Below are positions 1 through 6,314 of a stretch of DNA of 9,072 nt, piece after piece. Under the pieces are notes generated by a model. The model worked only from the letters and a program-made list of their open reading frames with translations. It was not told the origin of the DNA and made no database searches. The stretch spans positions 1 to 9,072 of the forward strand of contig JBFWTJ010000160.1 in NCBI GenBank assembly GCA_050247895.1. The letters are read 5' to 3'. How positions within the stretch are numbered: position 1 is the stretch's first letter; every line of letters begins with the position of its first letter. The translations under genes and the position numbers were made by a program. Origin of the DNA: CAVPEW01 sp050247895 (GTDB taxonomy: Bacteria; Actinomycetota; Acidimicrobiia; Acidimicrobiales; VFJN01).

Positions 1-112
1 CGGCCCGGTCGGCGGCCAGCGTCGCCTGACCGCAGCGCACGACCGAGCGGTCCCAGGGCCCCGGCTCCGGCCGGGGCCCTGCCGCGTCCGGGTGGCGAGC
101 GCGACCGGGCAT
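1..112 (-). CDS. Possible 5' end of a minus-strand gene, cut by the window edge
   Basis: From an ATG at 112-110 the minus strand stays open to the window edge for 37 codons, with strongly GC-biased third positions, as in the real genes here. The first part is Pro/Gly/Arg-rich and low in complexity (M-P-G-R-A-R-H-P-D); the last part (D-R-S-V-V-R-C-G-Q-A-T-L-A-A-D-R-A) looks more like ordinary protein. A GTG at 40-38 is an alternative start. I see no ribosome binding site for either. No family is recognised. The frame runs through the perfect hairpin at 54-81, which fits a terminator better than coding DNA, so the two readings compete. A plus-strand gene ending at the TGA at 27-29 is the other possibility. 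Confidence 0.22.
   Translation of the reverse strand, partial: MPGRARHPDAAGPRPEPGPWDRSVVRCGQATLAADRA
54..81. terminator. Perfect 11-bp GC-rich hairpin, possible terminator
   Basis: The arms CAGGGCCCCGG (54-64) and CCGGGGCCCTG (71-81) are perfect reverse complements around a 6-base loop (CTCCGG). No T-run follows on either strand, so this is not a textbook intrinsic terminator, although actinomycete terminators often lack the U tract. It could end transcription of the minus-strand operon whose last gene stops at 210, or of a plus-strand gene entering from the left. It could also simply lie in coding DNA. Confidence 0.35.
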
Positions 113-153
113 CGCCGATGGCCGTGGAGGCGGGCCGGCTCGCGTCGTGCGGG

Positions 154-181
154 CGCGGCGGCTCGGGTGGGCGCTGCCGCG
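154..181. terminator. Weak stem downstream of the GNAT gene
   Basis: CGCGGC (154-159) and GCCGCG (176-181) can pair around a 16-base loop, about 30 bases past the acetyltransferase stop codon in the direction of transcription. The position suits a terminator, but a 6-bp stem is common by chance at this GC content and there is no T-run. Confidence 0.15.
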
Positions 182-209
182 AGCGGGCGACGCGCCCCGC
201 GCCGATCCC

Positions 210-761
210 TCAGTCGAGCGGGGCCTCCATGCCCAGGGCGGCCAGGGTCTCCCAGTTGGCCCCGACGTGGTGCGACAGCAGGATCAGGTCGGCCAGGTCC
301 CCGTTGGCGTCGCGCACGTGGTCCTCGAGCAGGGCCTCGGGCGTGAAGCCCAGGCTCTGGAACAGCGCGATGGTCGACTCCTGGGCCGCGACCACCTCGA
401 CCATCACCTTGCGGTAGCCGTCGTCGAGCGCGGCCTGGAGGGCGTCGGTGGCCAGGCGGCGGCCCAGGCCCTCCCCCCGTCGCTCAGGGTCGACGACCAG
501 CCGCAGCTCGACGACGTGGTTCGACCACCCCACGCCCGGCAGCAGGGCCACGTAGCCGACGACCTGGCCGTCGAGGCGGGCCACGAACCGCCCGGGGACG
601 GGTTCGGCCAGCCACCGGCGCACGGTCTCGGCCCCGTGGACGGGCTCCTTGAAGAAGGTCCGGTCGCCCTCGGGCAACCGGTCGAAGAAGGCCACCAGCT
701 CGTCCACCGACGCCTCGGCGACGGGTTCGATGGCGGGTCGGGGTCCGGCAGGTGCGGTCAC
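210..761 (-). CDS. GNAT-family N-acetyltransferase
   Basis: This 183-residue protein has a single GNAT domain that transfers an acyl group from acyl-CoA to an amine; the acceptor cannot be read from sequence. The acetyl-CoA pyrophosphate-binding motif A is clear: a strand L-R-L-V-V (87-90 region), then D-P-E-R-R-G-E-G-L-G-R (91-101), matching the R/Q-x-x-G-x-G/A signature, followed by a helix. Motif B is around F-Q-S-L-G-F (134-139). There is no signal peptide or membrane segment. The start is the GTG at 761-759, which overlaps the phaC stop as GTGA and has GAGG four bases upstream, so translation is probably coupled to phaC. A longer open frame upstream (to 1091) lies inside phaC and is Pro/Arg-rich shadow sequence. 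As the last gene of the PHA/lipid block it may act on a small amine or protein linked to that metabolism, but no specific substrate can be claimed. Confidence 0.85.
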   Translation of the reverse strand: MTAPAGPRPAIEPVAEASVDELVAFFDRLPEGDRTFFKEPVHGAETVRRWLAEPVPGRFVARLDGQVVGYVALLPGVGWSNHVVELRLVVDPERRGEGLGRRLATDALQAALDDGYRKVMVEVVAAQESTIALFQSLGFTPEALLEDHVRDANGDLADLILLSHHVGANWETLAALGMEAPLD

Positions 762-1834
762 GAGGCCTCGCTGTGCGCTTCGATCCACTCGGCGATGGCG
801 GGGATGGTCTGGCGCTGGGCCGAGCGACCCACGATCAGGCCGGCGTGCCCCGCGGCGAGCTGGAGGTTGTCGATGCCCTCGACGAGGGCCAGGAGCGGCG
901 CGTTCGACTCGGGCGGGATGATCTGGTCGGCGGCACCGGTGAGGTTGAGCACCGGGCACGCGATGTCCCGCAGGTCGACCGGCCGCCCGGCGAGCTCGAC
1001 GCGCCCCCGCAGGAGCTGCTCGTCGCGCAGGAACTGCCGGACGATCTGGCGGAAGGTGGCCCCGGGGAACGGGATGTGGTCGTGGGCCCACTGGAAGATG
1101 GCCTGGTGCCCGGCGACGAAGGCGCTGTTGTCGAGGTGGCGGACCAGCTCGGCGTAGGCCGAGATGTCGCCGGTGATCTTCATGACCCTGAACATGTCGA
1201 AGACCAGCTCCATGGGCACGTTGCCGGTCTCGTCGATCAGCTCGTCGGGATCGAGCCGGCCGTCGCGCAGGATGGCCATGGCCGGGCCGAGGCGGGACAG
1301 GTCGACCGGCGTGGTCATGAGCACCAGGCTGCCCACGGGCAGGTCGGGGTTGGCCGCCGCGAACAGCAGGGACAGCACGCCGCCCAGGCAGTACCCGTAG
1401 ACGGTCACGGCGTCGGCGTCGCTCTCGTCGAGCACCGCGGCGCAGGCCCGGGGCAGGTACTCGTCGCAGTAGGTCTCCAACGTGTTCTCGGACTCGACGA
1501 CGTCGGGGACGCCCCAGTCGACGGCGTAGACGTCGAAGCCCCGGGCCAGCAGCGACTCGACGAAGCTGTTGCCCGGGCTCAGGTCGAACACGTAGGGCTT
1601 GGTCACCAGGCTCATGACCAGCAGGATCGGCTGGCGGATGCGGCGCTGGTCGCTGCGGTAGCGGTACAACCGGGCCTTGTCGCGCTGCCAGACCAGGTCG
1701 CGGGGTGACACCCCGACCTGGGGCCGGCCCACGCCGGCCAGGTGCTTCAGGCCGGCCCGGGTCCGCAGGGCGAGGCGGTCCAGGTCACGTCGCAGCCTTC
1801 CGAGCACGGCCGCCTGGCCGGGCAGCTCCGCCAC
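758..1834 (-). CDS. phaC: Class III-type polyhydroxyalkanoate synthase, PhaC subunit
   Basis: PhaC polymerises (R)-3-hydroxyacyl-CoA into polyhydroxyalkanoate on storage granules. The 358-residue length matches class III (and class IV) PhaC and is far shorter than class I/II enzymes (~560-600). The lipase-like box G-Y-C-L-G-G (147-152) has Cys149 as the nucleophile in place of Ser. Asp303 (L-T-G-A-A-D) and His330 (A-G-H-A-G) complete the triad. These positions almost coincide with the residues I recall for Allochromatium vinosum PhaC (C149/D302/H331). The P-x-L-L-V-M-S-L-V segment (69-77) precedes the alpha/beta-hydrolase core. The chosen start is GTG 1834-1832, with a purine-rich AAGGGGG about 10 bases upstream. 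It overlaps the 3' end of the PhaE-like gene by 50 bases. GTG 1807 is a shorter alternative. The 3' end overlaps the GNAT start by 4 bases. PhaA, PhaB and PhaJ monomer-supply genes are not in the window; the acyl-CoA synthetase upstream could feed it. Confidence 0.92.
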   Translation of the reverse strand: MAELPGQAAVLGRLRRDLDRLALRTRAGLKHLAGVGRPQVGVSPRDLVWQRDKARLYRYRSDQRRIRQPILLVMSLVTKPYVFDLSPGNSFVESLLARGFDVYAVDWGVPDVVESENTLETYCDEYLPRACAAVLDESDADAVTVYGYCLGGVLSLLFAAANPDLPVGSLVLMTTPVDLSRLGPAMAILRDGRLDPDELIDETGNVPMELVFDMFRVMKITGDISAYAELVRHLDNSAFVAGHQAIFQWAHDHIPFPGATFRQIVRQFLRDEQLLRGRVELAGRPVDLRDIACPVLNLTGAADQIIPPESNAPLLALVEGIDNLQLAAGHAGLIVGRSAQRQTIPAIAEWIEAHSEAS

Positions 1835-2156
1835 CGTCGTCCACCCCCTTCACCTTGAACCGGGGCGGTGACGCCTGGTCGACCAGGGCCTTGCGCAGGT
1901 CGCGCACCTCCCGCTCGAGCGACCCGATCTGGTTGAGGAGGCGGCTCACGTCGCTGCCCGAGGGGAGGTTGACCAGGTGCAGGGCCCGGCGGGAGAGCCG
2001 CTCGGACCGCTTGCGCACCTCGGCCTGCGTGCGCTTGACCAGCGCGGCGAGCGTCAGCAGGTCCTCGCTGCCCACGATCTGGTCGACCCTGGACCCCACG
2101 CTGCGCTCCAGGCTGTCGTAGGCCTGCTTCCACCGTGGTGTGACGTTGTCGGTCAT
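1785..2156 (-). CDS. Small PhaE/phasin-like coiled-coil protein, probable PhaC partner
   Basis: This is a 123-residue soluble protein with mainly helical, charged, coiled-coil-like sequence. Residues 62-92 carry a V-N-L-P-S-x-S-D-V segment followed by a leucine heptad helix (L-L-N-Q-I-G-S-L-E-R-E-V-R-D-L-R). This resembles the conserved C-terminal module of PhaE and related phasins (L-P-[ST]-x-x-[DE]-V then a coiled coil). PhaE proteins are usually about 350 residues, so this one would keep little more than that module. The tail (99-123) is Gly/Ala/Arg/Lys-rich and flexible. The ATG at 2156-2154 has an excellent GAGGAG site four bases upstream (2166-2161). The gene lies directly upstream of phaC and overlaps it by 50 bases, the arrangement of phaE-phaC. 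Its likely role is to activate or recruit PhaC, or to coat granules. A general phasin is the main alternative. Confidence 0.78.
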   Translation of the reverse strand: MTDNVTPRWKQAYDSLERSVGSRVDQIVGSEDLLTLAALVKRTQAEVRKRSERLSRRALHLVNLPSGSDVSRLLNQIGSLEREVRDLRKALVDQASPPRFKVKGVDDGGGAARPGGRARKAAT

Positions 2157-2191
2157 GCTGCTCCTCGGCGCCGACGGATCGGCTCCGTCAC
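2153..2191 (-). CDS. Possible 12-residue basic coupling peptide between hydrolase and phaE-like gene
   Basis: A GTG at 2191-2189 overlaps the hydrolase stop as GTGA and opens a 12-codon frame, MTEPIRRRRGAA. Its TGA (2155-2153) overlaps the phaE-like ATG as ATGA. AAGGAG (2200-2195) lies three bases before the GTG, which is rather close. Both junctions are of the same type as the other coupled junctions in this operon, so a ribosome could be handed from the hydrolase through this peptide to the phaE-like gene. It may still be fortuitous: the purine-rich stretch also encodes the Arg run at the hydrolase C-terminus, and the phaE-like gene has its own strong binding site inside the small frame. 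Confidence 0.2.
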   Translation of the reverse strand: MTEPIRRRRGAA

Positions 2192-3294
2192 CGTCTCCTT
2201 CGACGACCCCCCGCCGCCTCGCGCACCACCTCGGCCAGCACTGCCGGCGCCTCGAACGGTACAAGGTGGCCGACCCCCGCGTACTCGGCGTACCGGGCAC
2301 CGGGGATGAGCCGGGCCAGGCGGATCCCGTTGCCGACCGGCATCAGCCGGTCCCGGTCCCCGTGGACGATCGTGGTCGGCACGGCGATCGACGACAGCCG
2401 GTCCGGACCGGTCCAGGTGCTGACGGCCCGGAGCTGCTCGAGGACCGCGCGCCGCGGCGTGGGCCGGGCCACGACCCGGTCGACGACCTCGTCGAGCACC
2501 TCGGGGTGCTCGGCCAGGAACTCGGCCGCGAACTGGGGCCGCCAGGACTCCCGCAGGTACTCGCGCAGCGCCTGCCCGGGCTCGGGCGGCTCGAGCATGC
2601 CGGCGAACACCTCGGGCGGCGAGGGGATGTGGGCCGGGGCCGGCGGCCGGGTGCCGACCAGGACCAGGCGCTCGACCAGCCGGGGGTGCCGCAGGGCCAG
2701 CTCCTGGGCGATCATCCCGCCCATCGACAGGCCCACGACGGTGGCCGGACCCCCGTCGACGACCTCCAGCACCTCGGCCACGTCGTCGGCCATCCGGGGG
2801 ATCGAGTAGGGCGACGGCGCCGAGCGGGACCAGCCGCTGCCGCGGTTGTCGACCCGCACGACGCGGAAGCGCTCCTCCAGGGCCCCCAGCAGGGCACCGG
2901 GCCACAGCAGGCCCGACGCGGTCCACCCGTTGAGCAGGACCACCAGCCGCCCGGAGCCGCCCTCGTGCCAGTGGACGGCGGGCTCCCGGCCGGCGGGGAG
3001 CGGCTCGGCCCCGGCCTCGGCCCGCAGCTTGGCCCGGGCCTCGCGCTCGCGCTGGACGCGGCGCTCGGTGCGGGTGGTCGCGCCCACGGCGTGGGCGGCC
3101 CAGCGGAGCTGGCGCTCCTGGGCGTGGGCCAGGGCCCCGCCGGCGTCGATCAGCAGCCGGGTCCCCCGGGCCAGCAGCTCGTTGCGGCCCAGCACGTCGA
3201 CGTAGCCGGACAGGGCCCGCACGACCGGCGGGTAGGTCAGTAGCTCGGTCTCGAGCCGGCGGGTCTGGCGGGCCACGCCCCCGGCCAGGCTCAC
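2188..3294 (-). CDS. Alpha/beta-fold hydrolase with long N-terminal extension
   Basis: This 368-residue cytoplasmic-type protein has an alpha/beta-hydrolase core from about residue 105. The nucleophile elbow is G-L-S-M-G-G (188-193, Ser190), the acid is in H-G-D-R-D (Asp315 the likely choice) and the base is His343 in G-V-G-H-L-V-P. The oxyanion-loop region reads L-N-G-W-T-A-S-G (121-128), with Asn in place of the usual His-Gly. The first ~100 residues are an unusual helical, Arg/Glu-rich extension, possibly for granule, membrane or partner contact. The C-terminus ends in five arginines. The start is GTG 3294-3292, with a perfect AGGAGG seven bases upstream (3307-3302), overlapping the ligase stop as GTGA. 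Its place between an acyl-CoA synthetase and PHA synthase genes suggests an ester or thioester substrate: PHA depolymerase, lipase or acyl-CoA thioesterase. Sequence alone does not choose among these. Confidence 0.85.
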   Translation of the reverse strand: MSLAGGVARQTRRLETELLTYPPVVRALSGYVDVLGRNELLARGTRLLIDAGGALAHAQERQLRWAAHAVGATTRTERRVQREREARAKLRAEAGAEPLPAGREPAVHWHEGGSGRLVVLLNGWTASGLLWPGALLGALEERFRVVRVDNRGSGWSRSAPSPYSIPRMADDVAEVLEVVDGGPATVVGLSMGGMIAQELALRHPRLVERLVLVGTRPPAPAHIPSPPEVFAGMLEPPEPGQALREYLRESWRPQFAAEFLAEHPEVLDEVVDRVVARPTPRRAVLEQLRAVSTWTGPDRLSSIAVPTTIVHGDRDRLMPVGNGIRLARLIPGARYAEYAGVGHLVPFEAPAVLAEVVREAAGGRRRRR

Positions 3295-4865
3295 CGCCGT
3301 GCCTCCTGGGCCAGCACCCGCTTGAGGACCTTGCCGGTCGGCGACCGGGGGAGCTGGTCGAGGAACTCGATGCGCCGGGGGACCTTGAACCGGGCCAGGT
3401 GGGCCCGCACGTGGGCCCGCACCCCGTCCTCGTCGAGCGTGGCGCCCTCGTGGCGCACGACGAAGGCGGCCAGGGCGGAGCCGAACTCCTCGTCGTCGAT
3501 GCCCACCACGGCGACGTCGGCCACCTCGGGGTGGTGGGACAGGAGCTCCTCGACCTCGAAGGGGAAGACGTTCTCGCCGCCGGACACGATCATGTCGTCG
3601 TCCCGCCCGTCGATGAAGAGCCGGCCGGCCTCGTCGAAGTGCCCCAGGTCGCCCGAGGAGAGCAGGCCCCGCACCTCCTCCTTGCCGCCGCCGGTCGTGT
3701 AGCCCTCGAACCGGCTGGAGCTGCCCACGAAGACCCGGCCGGTGGTGCCGCGGGGCACCGGGTTCCCGTCCTGGTCGATGATCTCGACCCGGGCGCCCAT
3801 CGCCACCCGCCCCGCGGTGGCCGGCTCGTCCCACAGGTCGTCGGGCCCCGCGACGGTGGCCACCGCGACCTCGGTCGACCCGTAGAGGTTGTAGAGGACG
3901 GGACCGAAGCGGTCGAGGACCTCGCTGACGAGCTTGGAGCCCAGGGCCGAGCCGCTGGCCGCGATGACCCGCAGGCTGGTGGTGTCGTTGTCGATGAGGG
4001 CCTGGGGGCCGAGCGCCAGCATCCGCTGGAGCATGACCGGCACCACGACCAGGACGTCGGCCCGCTCCCGTTCGACGACCTCGAGCATGGCCAGCGGGTC
4101 GAAGGTGCGGGACACCACGGTGGTGGCGGCCCGGCCCATCCCGAGCAGCAGGTTGGTCAGCCCCCAGCCGTGGAAGAGCGGCGCGGCGACGACCTGGGTG
4201 TCGCGCACCTGGAGGGGGATGCTGCCCACCACGGCGGCCACGGCGTCGGCCGACGTCCGGCTGAAGCGCCGGTTGGCGCCCTTGGGCCGGCCGGTGGTGC
4301 CCGAGGTGAGGATGACCAGGCGGCCCTGGCGGCGGGGTGCACCGACGTGGCCTCCGCCCCGGGCCATCCGCTCGACGGCGGTGGCGTCGTAGGCGCGGGC
4401 GGTCGACTCGGCCACGACGGCGCCGAACTCGGCGTCGTGGAGGATGACGTCGATCCGCTCGGCGGCGACCACGTCGGCCAGCTGGGGCCCGGCGAACCCG
4501 GTGTTGAGCAGGACCAGGTCGGCGCCGGTCTTCGCCGCCGCGAGCAGCGACTCGACGAAGGTCCGCCCGTTGCGGCCCAGCACCCCGACGACGAGGTCGG
4601 GACCGACCCCGGCCGCCTGGAGCTCGGAGGCGATGGCGTCGGTCCGGTCGGCCAGCTCGCGGTAGGTGAGCCGGCCGTCGTCGTCGACGAGCGCGTCGGC
4701 GCCCGGGTAGCGGGCCGCGCCGGCGGCCAGCGCCCCGGCCGGGCCCGGGCCCCAGGGGGTCATGGCCAGCAGGGCCCGCGTCAGGCGATCGGGCCGCTCG
4801 ACGTGCAGGTTGGACCGCAGGACCGCGCCGGTCGACGCGAGGCGGGCGGTGAGCTGGTCGAGCAT
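3291..4865 (-). CDS. AMP-dependent acyl-CoA synthetase (FadD-type)
   Basis: The enzyme activates a carboxylic or fatty acid to acyl-CoA via an acyl-adenylate. With the ATG at 4865 it has 524 residues. All adenylate-forming motifs are present: P-loop T-S-G-T-T-G-R-P-K-G (187-196), Y-G-S-T-E (328-332), S-G-D (404-406), D-G-R (419-421, hinge) and the C-terminal P-T-G-K with catalytic Lys512. V-S-G-G-E-N-V (427-433) is the usual A8 region. There is no signal peptide. An in-frame ATG at 4913 would add M-C-G-S-H-H-D-N-D-G-V-R-D-C-R-R, which looks like untranslated leader; neither start has a good ribosome binding site. The gene lies 71 bases after the CFA-type gene and overlaps the hydrolase by 4 bases (GTGA). 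In that 71-base gap, TTCACA and TACGAG sit 17 bases apart just upstream of the ATG, a weak promoter candidate. Chain-length preference cannot be read. It may supply acyl-CoA for PHA or lipid synthesis, or activate steroid side chains. Confidence 0.9.
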   Translation of the reverse strand: MLDQLTARLASTGAVLRSNLHVERPDRLTRALLAMTPWGPGPAGALAAGAARYPGADALVDDDGRLTYRELADRTDAIASELQAAGVGPDLVVGVLGRNGRTFVESLLAAAKTGADLVLLNTGFAGPQLADVVAAERIDVILHDAEFGAVVAESTARAYDATAVERMARGGGHVGAPRRQGRLVILTSGTTGRPKGANRRFSRTSADAVAAVVGSIPLQVRDTQVVAAPLFHGWGLTNLLLGMGRAATTVVSRTFDPLAMLEVVERERADVLVVVPVMLQRMLALGPQALIDNDTTSLRVIAASGSALGSKLVSEVLDRFGPVLYNLYGSTEVAVATVAGPDDLWDEPATAGRVAMGARVEIIDQDGNPVPRGTTGRVFVGSSSRFEGYTTGGGKEEVRGLLSSGDLGHFDEAGRLFIDGRDDDMIVSGGENVFPFEVEELLSHHPEVADVAVVGIDDEEFGSALAAFVVRHEGATLDEDGVRAHVRAHLARFKVPRRIEFLDQLPRSPTGKVLKRVLAQEARR

Positions 4866-4936
4866 GCGACGGCAGTCTCGTACACCGTCGTTGTCGTGAT
4901 GTGAACCGCACATGACGCTGCGGTTTCGAACGGCGA

Positions 4937-6235
4937 TCAGATCCGGACGGTGGCCCGGCCGTCACCCGCCGGGGTGGGCTCGAAGGGCGTGAGCAGGTCG
5001 AAGCGGGGTCGCAGGGGCATCCCGCTGGCGCCCCGGGTGGTGGCCACGGCCAGGGCCTGGTGGATCTGGTTGCGGTTGGCCTCGAAGTTGAGGGCCGAGG
5101 CGGCCATGTACAGGCGCCAGATCCGTGCCCGGGGCGCGCCGACCTCGGCCACGGCCTCGTCCCAGTGGCGCTCGAGGTTGGCCACCCAGCGGCGCAGCGT
5201 GAGGGCGTAGTGCTCGCGCAGGTTCTCGAGGTGGCGGACCTCGAAGCCGGCCTCGTGCAGGGCGGTGACGGTCGAGCCGACCTCGTGCAGCTCCCCGTCG
5301 GGGAAGACGTACCGGTCCACGAAGCTGCGCCGGCCGAGCCGGCTGCGCCCGGGCCGGGGCCGGCTGATGCCGTGGTTGAGGAGCCGACCCTGGGGACGGA
5401 GCAGGCTGCGGAGCTTGTCGAAGTACTCGGCCAGGTGGGCCTTGCCGACGTGCTCGAACATGCCGATGGAGCTGACGGCGTCGAAGGGCCCGTCGGTGAC
5501 CTCGCGGTAGTCCTGGACCCGGACCTCGGCCCGGTCGGCCAGCCCGGCGGCGGCGATGCGCTGGTTGGCCCGCTCGGCCTGGGCCTTGGACACGGTGATG
5601 CCGACGGCCGAGACGCCGTGGTGGGCGGCGGCGTGCAGGACCATGCCGCCCCACCCGCAGCCGACGTCGAGCAGGCGCATGCCGGGGCGGAGGTCGAGCT
5701 TGCGGCTGATCAGCTCGTACTTGTTGGCCTGGGCCTGCTCGAGCGTGTCGTCGGGCGAGCTGAACACGGCGCACGAGTAGGTGAGGGACGGGCCCAGGAC
5801 GATGTCGTAGAAGCGGTTGGAGACGTCGTAGTGGTGGGCGATGGCCGCGGCGTCGCGGTCGGGCGAGTGGCGCCGTCCGTGCAGCCGGGCCTCCTCGGCC
5901 GGCGGCGGGATGGGGCGGAGGTGCTCCTTGCCCGCCAGCCGGGCCAGGTCGGCGAGGTGGTGGGGCCGCAGGTGCAGGTCGGGCAGCCGGTCGCGCAGCG
6001 AGAGGGCGGCGAAGATGTCGCCCTCGACGTCGAGGTCGCCGGCCACGTAGGCCCGGCCGAGGCCCAGCTCGCCCGGTGCGTAGAGGATCCGGGGGATGGC
6101 GTCGGGCGACCTGATGACCAGGGTGGCGGTGGAGTCGATCGCCAGGATCCTGCTGCCGTCATACGCCTCGACGCTGATCGGCAGCGCATCCCCCAGCAGA
6201 TCGCGGACGAAGTCGGCGATGCGTCGCGTGCCCAT
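4937..6235 (-). CDS. Cyclopropane-fatty-acyl-phospholipid synthase family SAM methyltransferase
   Basis: This 432-residue enzyme of the CFA/mycolic-acid methyltransferase family transfers a methylene or methyl group from SAM to a double bond in a lipid acyl chain at the membrane. The N-terminal ~110 residues form the lipid-binding domain typical of full-length CFA synthases. H-H-Y-D-V-S-N-R-F-Y (134-143) and L-T-Y-S-C-A-V-F (151-158) lead to the SAM motif V-G-C-G-W-G-G (191-197). S-I-G-M-F-E-H-V-G (256-264) follows. Cys154, Glu261, His288 and Tyr343 align by eye with the bicarbonate-site residues of E. coli Cfa. The length is close to mycobacterial UfaA1, so a 10-methyl (tuberculostearic-like) branch rather than cyclopropane is possible. 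The start is ATG 6235; an in-frame stop at 6259-6257 rules out a longer form. No Shine-Dalgarno site is seen at the usual distance. It is the first gene of the minus-strand block and diverges from echA20. Confidence 0.9.
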   Translation of the reverse strand: MGTRRIADFVRDLLGDALPISVEAYDGSRILAIDSTATLVIRSPDAIPRILYAPGELGLGRAYVAGDLDVEGDIFAALSLRDRLPDLHLRPHHLADLARLAGKEHLRPIPPPAEEARLHGRRHSPDRDAAAIAHHYDVSNRFYDIVLGPSLTYSCAVFSSPDDTLEQAQANKYELISRKLDLRPGMRLLDVGCGWGGMVLHAAAHHGVSAVGITVSKAQAERANQRIAAAGLADRAEVRVQDYREVTDGPFDAVSSIGMFEHVGKAHLAEYFDKLRSLLRPQGRLLNHGISRPRPGRSRLGRRSFVDRYVFPDGELHEVGSTVTALHEAGFEVRHLENLREHYALTLRRWVANLERHWDEAVAEVGAPRARIWRLYMAASALNFEANRNQIHQALAVATTRGASGMPLRPRFDLLTPFEPTPAGDGRATVRI

Positions 6236-6314
6236 GGGTCCATGTTGCCGACGTGTTCAGCAGGAGGCAACGAACCTGGCGCCCTCCTTCCGAATCTCAT
6301 ATATTTTTATGAAC
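6236..6314. promoter_or_regulatory. Divergent promoter region with AT-rich island
   Basis: The 79 bases between the CFA-type gene and echA20 must hold the promoters of both operons. Positions 6292-6315 contain only 5 G/C in 24 bases, in sharp contrast to the surroundings. On the plus strand, TATATT (6300-6305) and TATTTT (6302-6307) fit the actinobacterial TANNNT -10 pattern and would place the transcription start near 6312-6315, giving a leaderless echA20 mRNA. No good -35 is visible. On the minus strand the same island offers TATATG (6303-6298), with a leader of about 55 bases. I do not see the KstR2-type palindrome (CAAG-spacer-CTTG) known from mycobacterial echA20/ipdAB regulation. Confidence 0.6.
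6244..6271. repeat. Inverted repeat in the divergent region, candidate operator
   Basis: GTTGCC (6244-6249) and GGCAAC (6266-6271) are perfect inverted arms 16 bases apart. A nested GTTC (6255-6258)/GAAC (6272-6275) pair, and an AGGAGG (6262-6267)/CCTCCT (6283-6288) pair, overlap the same stretch. Two-fold symmetry between divergent promoters would suit a dimeric repressor, but 6-bp arms are weak evidence and no regulator gene is in the window. Confidence 0.25.

Noticed and set aside
1..29. Possible plus-strand gene end (…A-R-S-A-A-S-V-A-stop at 27-29) before the hairpin
   Set aside because: Only eight codons are visible, and the opposite strand has an equally plausible open frame, so it cannot be supported.
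3399..4904. 501-codon plus-strand open frame opposite the acyl-CoA synthetase
   Set aside because: Antisense shadow caused by high GC; its translation is Gly/Asp/Val/His-rich with no family motifs, while the minus strand has all adenylation motifs.
3295..4965. Minus-strand extension in phase with the hydrolase
   Set aside because: Arg/Pro-rich out-of-frame reading of the ligase gene; AGGAGG before GTG 3294 fixes the start.
6281..6290. GAAGGAGGG on the minus strand as a ribosome binding site for the CFA-type gene
   Set aside because: It lies about 45 bases before ATG 6235, and an in-frame stop at 6259-6257 excludes a longer protein; the nearby TTG leads into the wrong frame.
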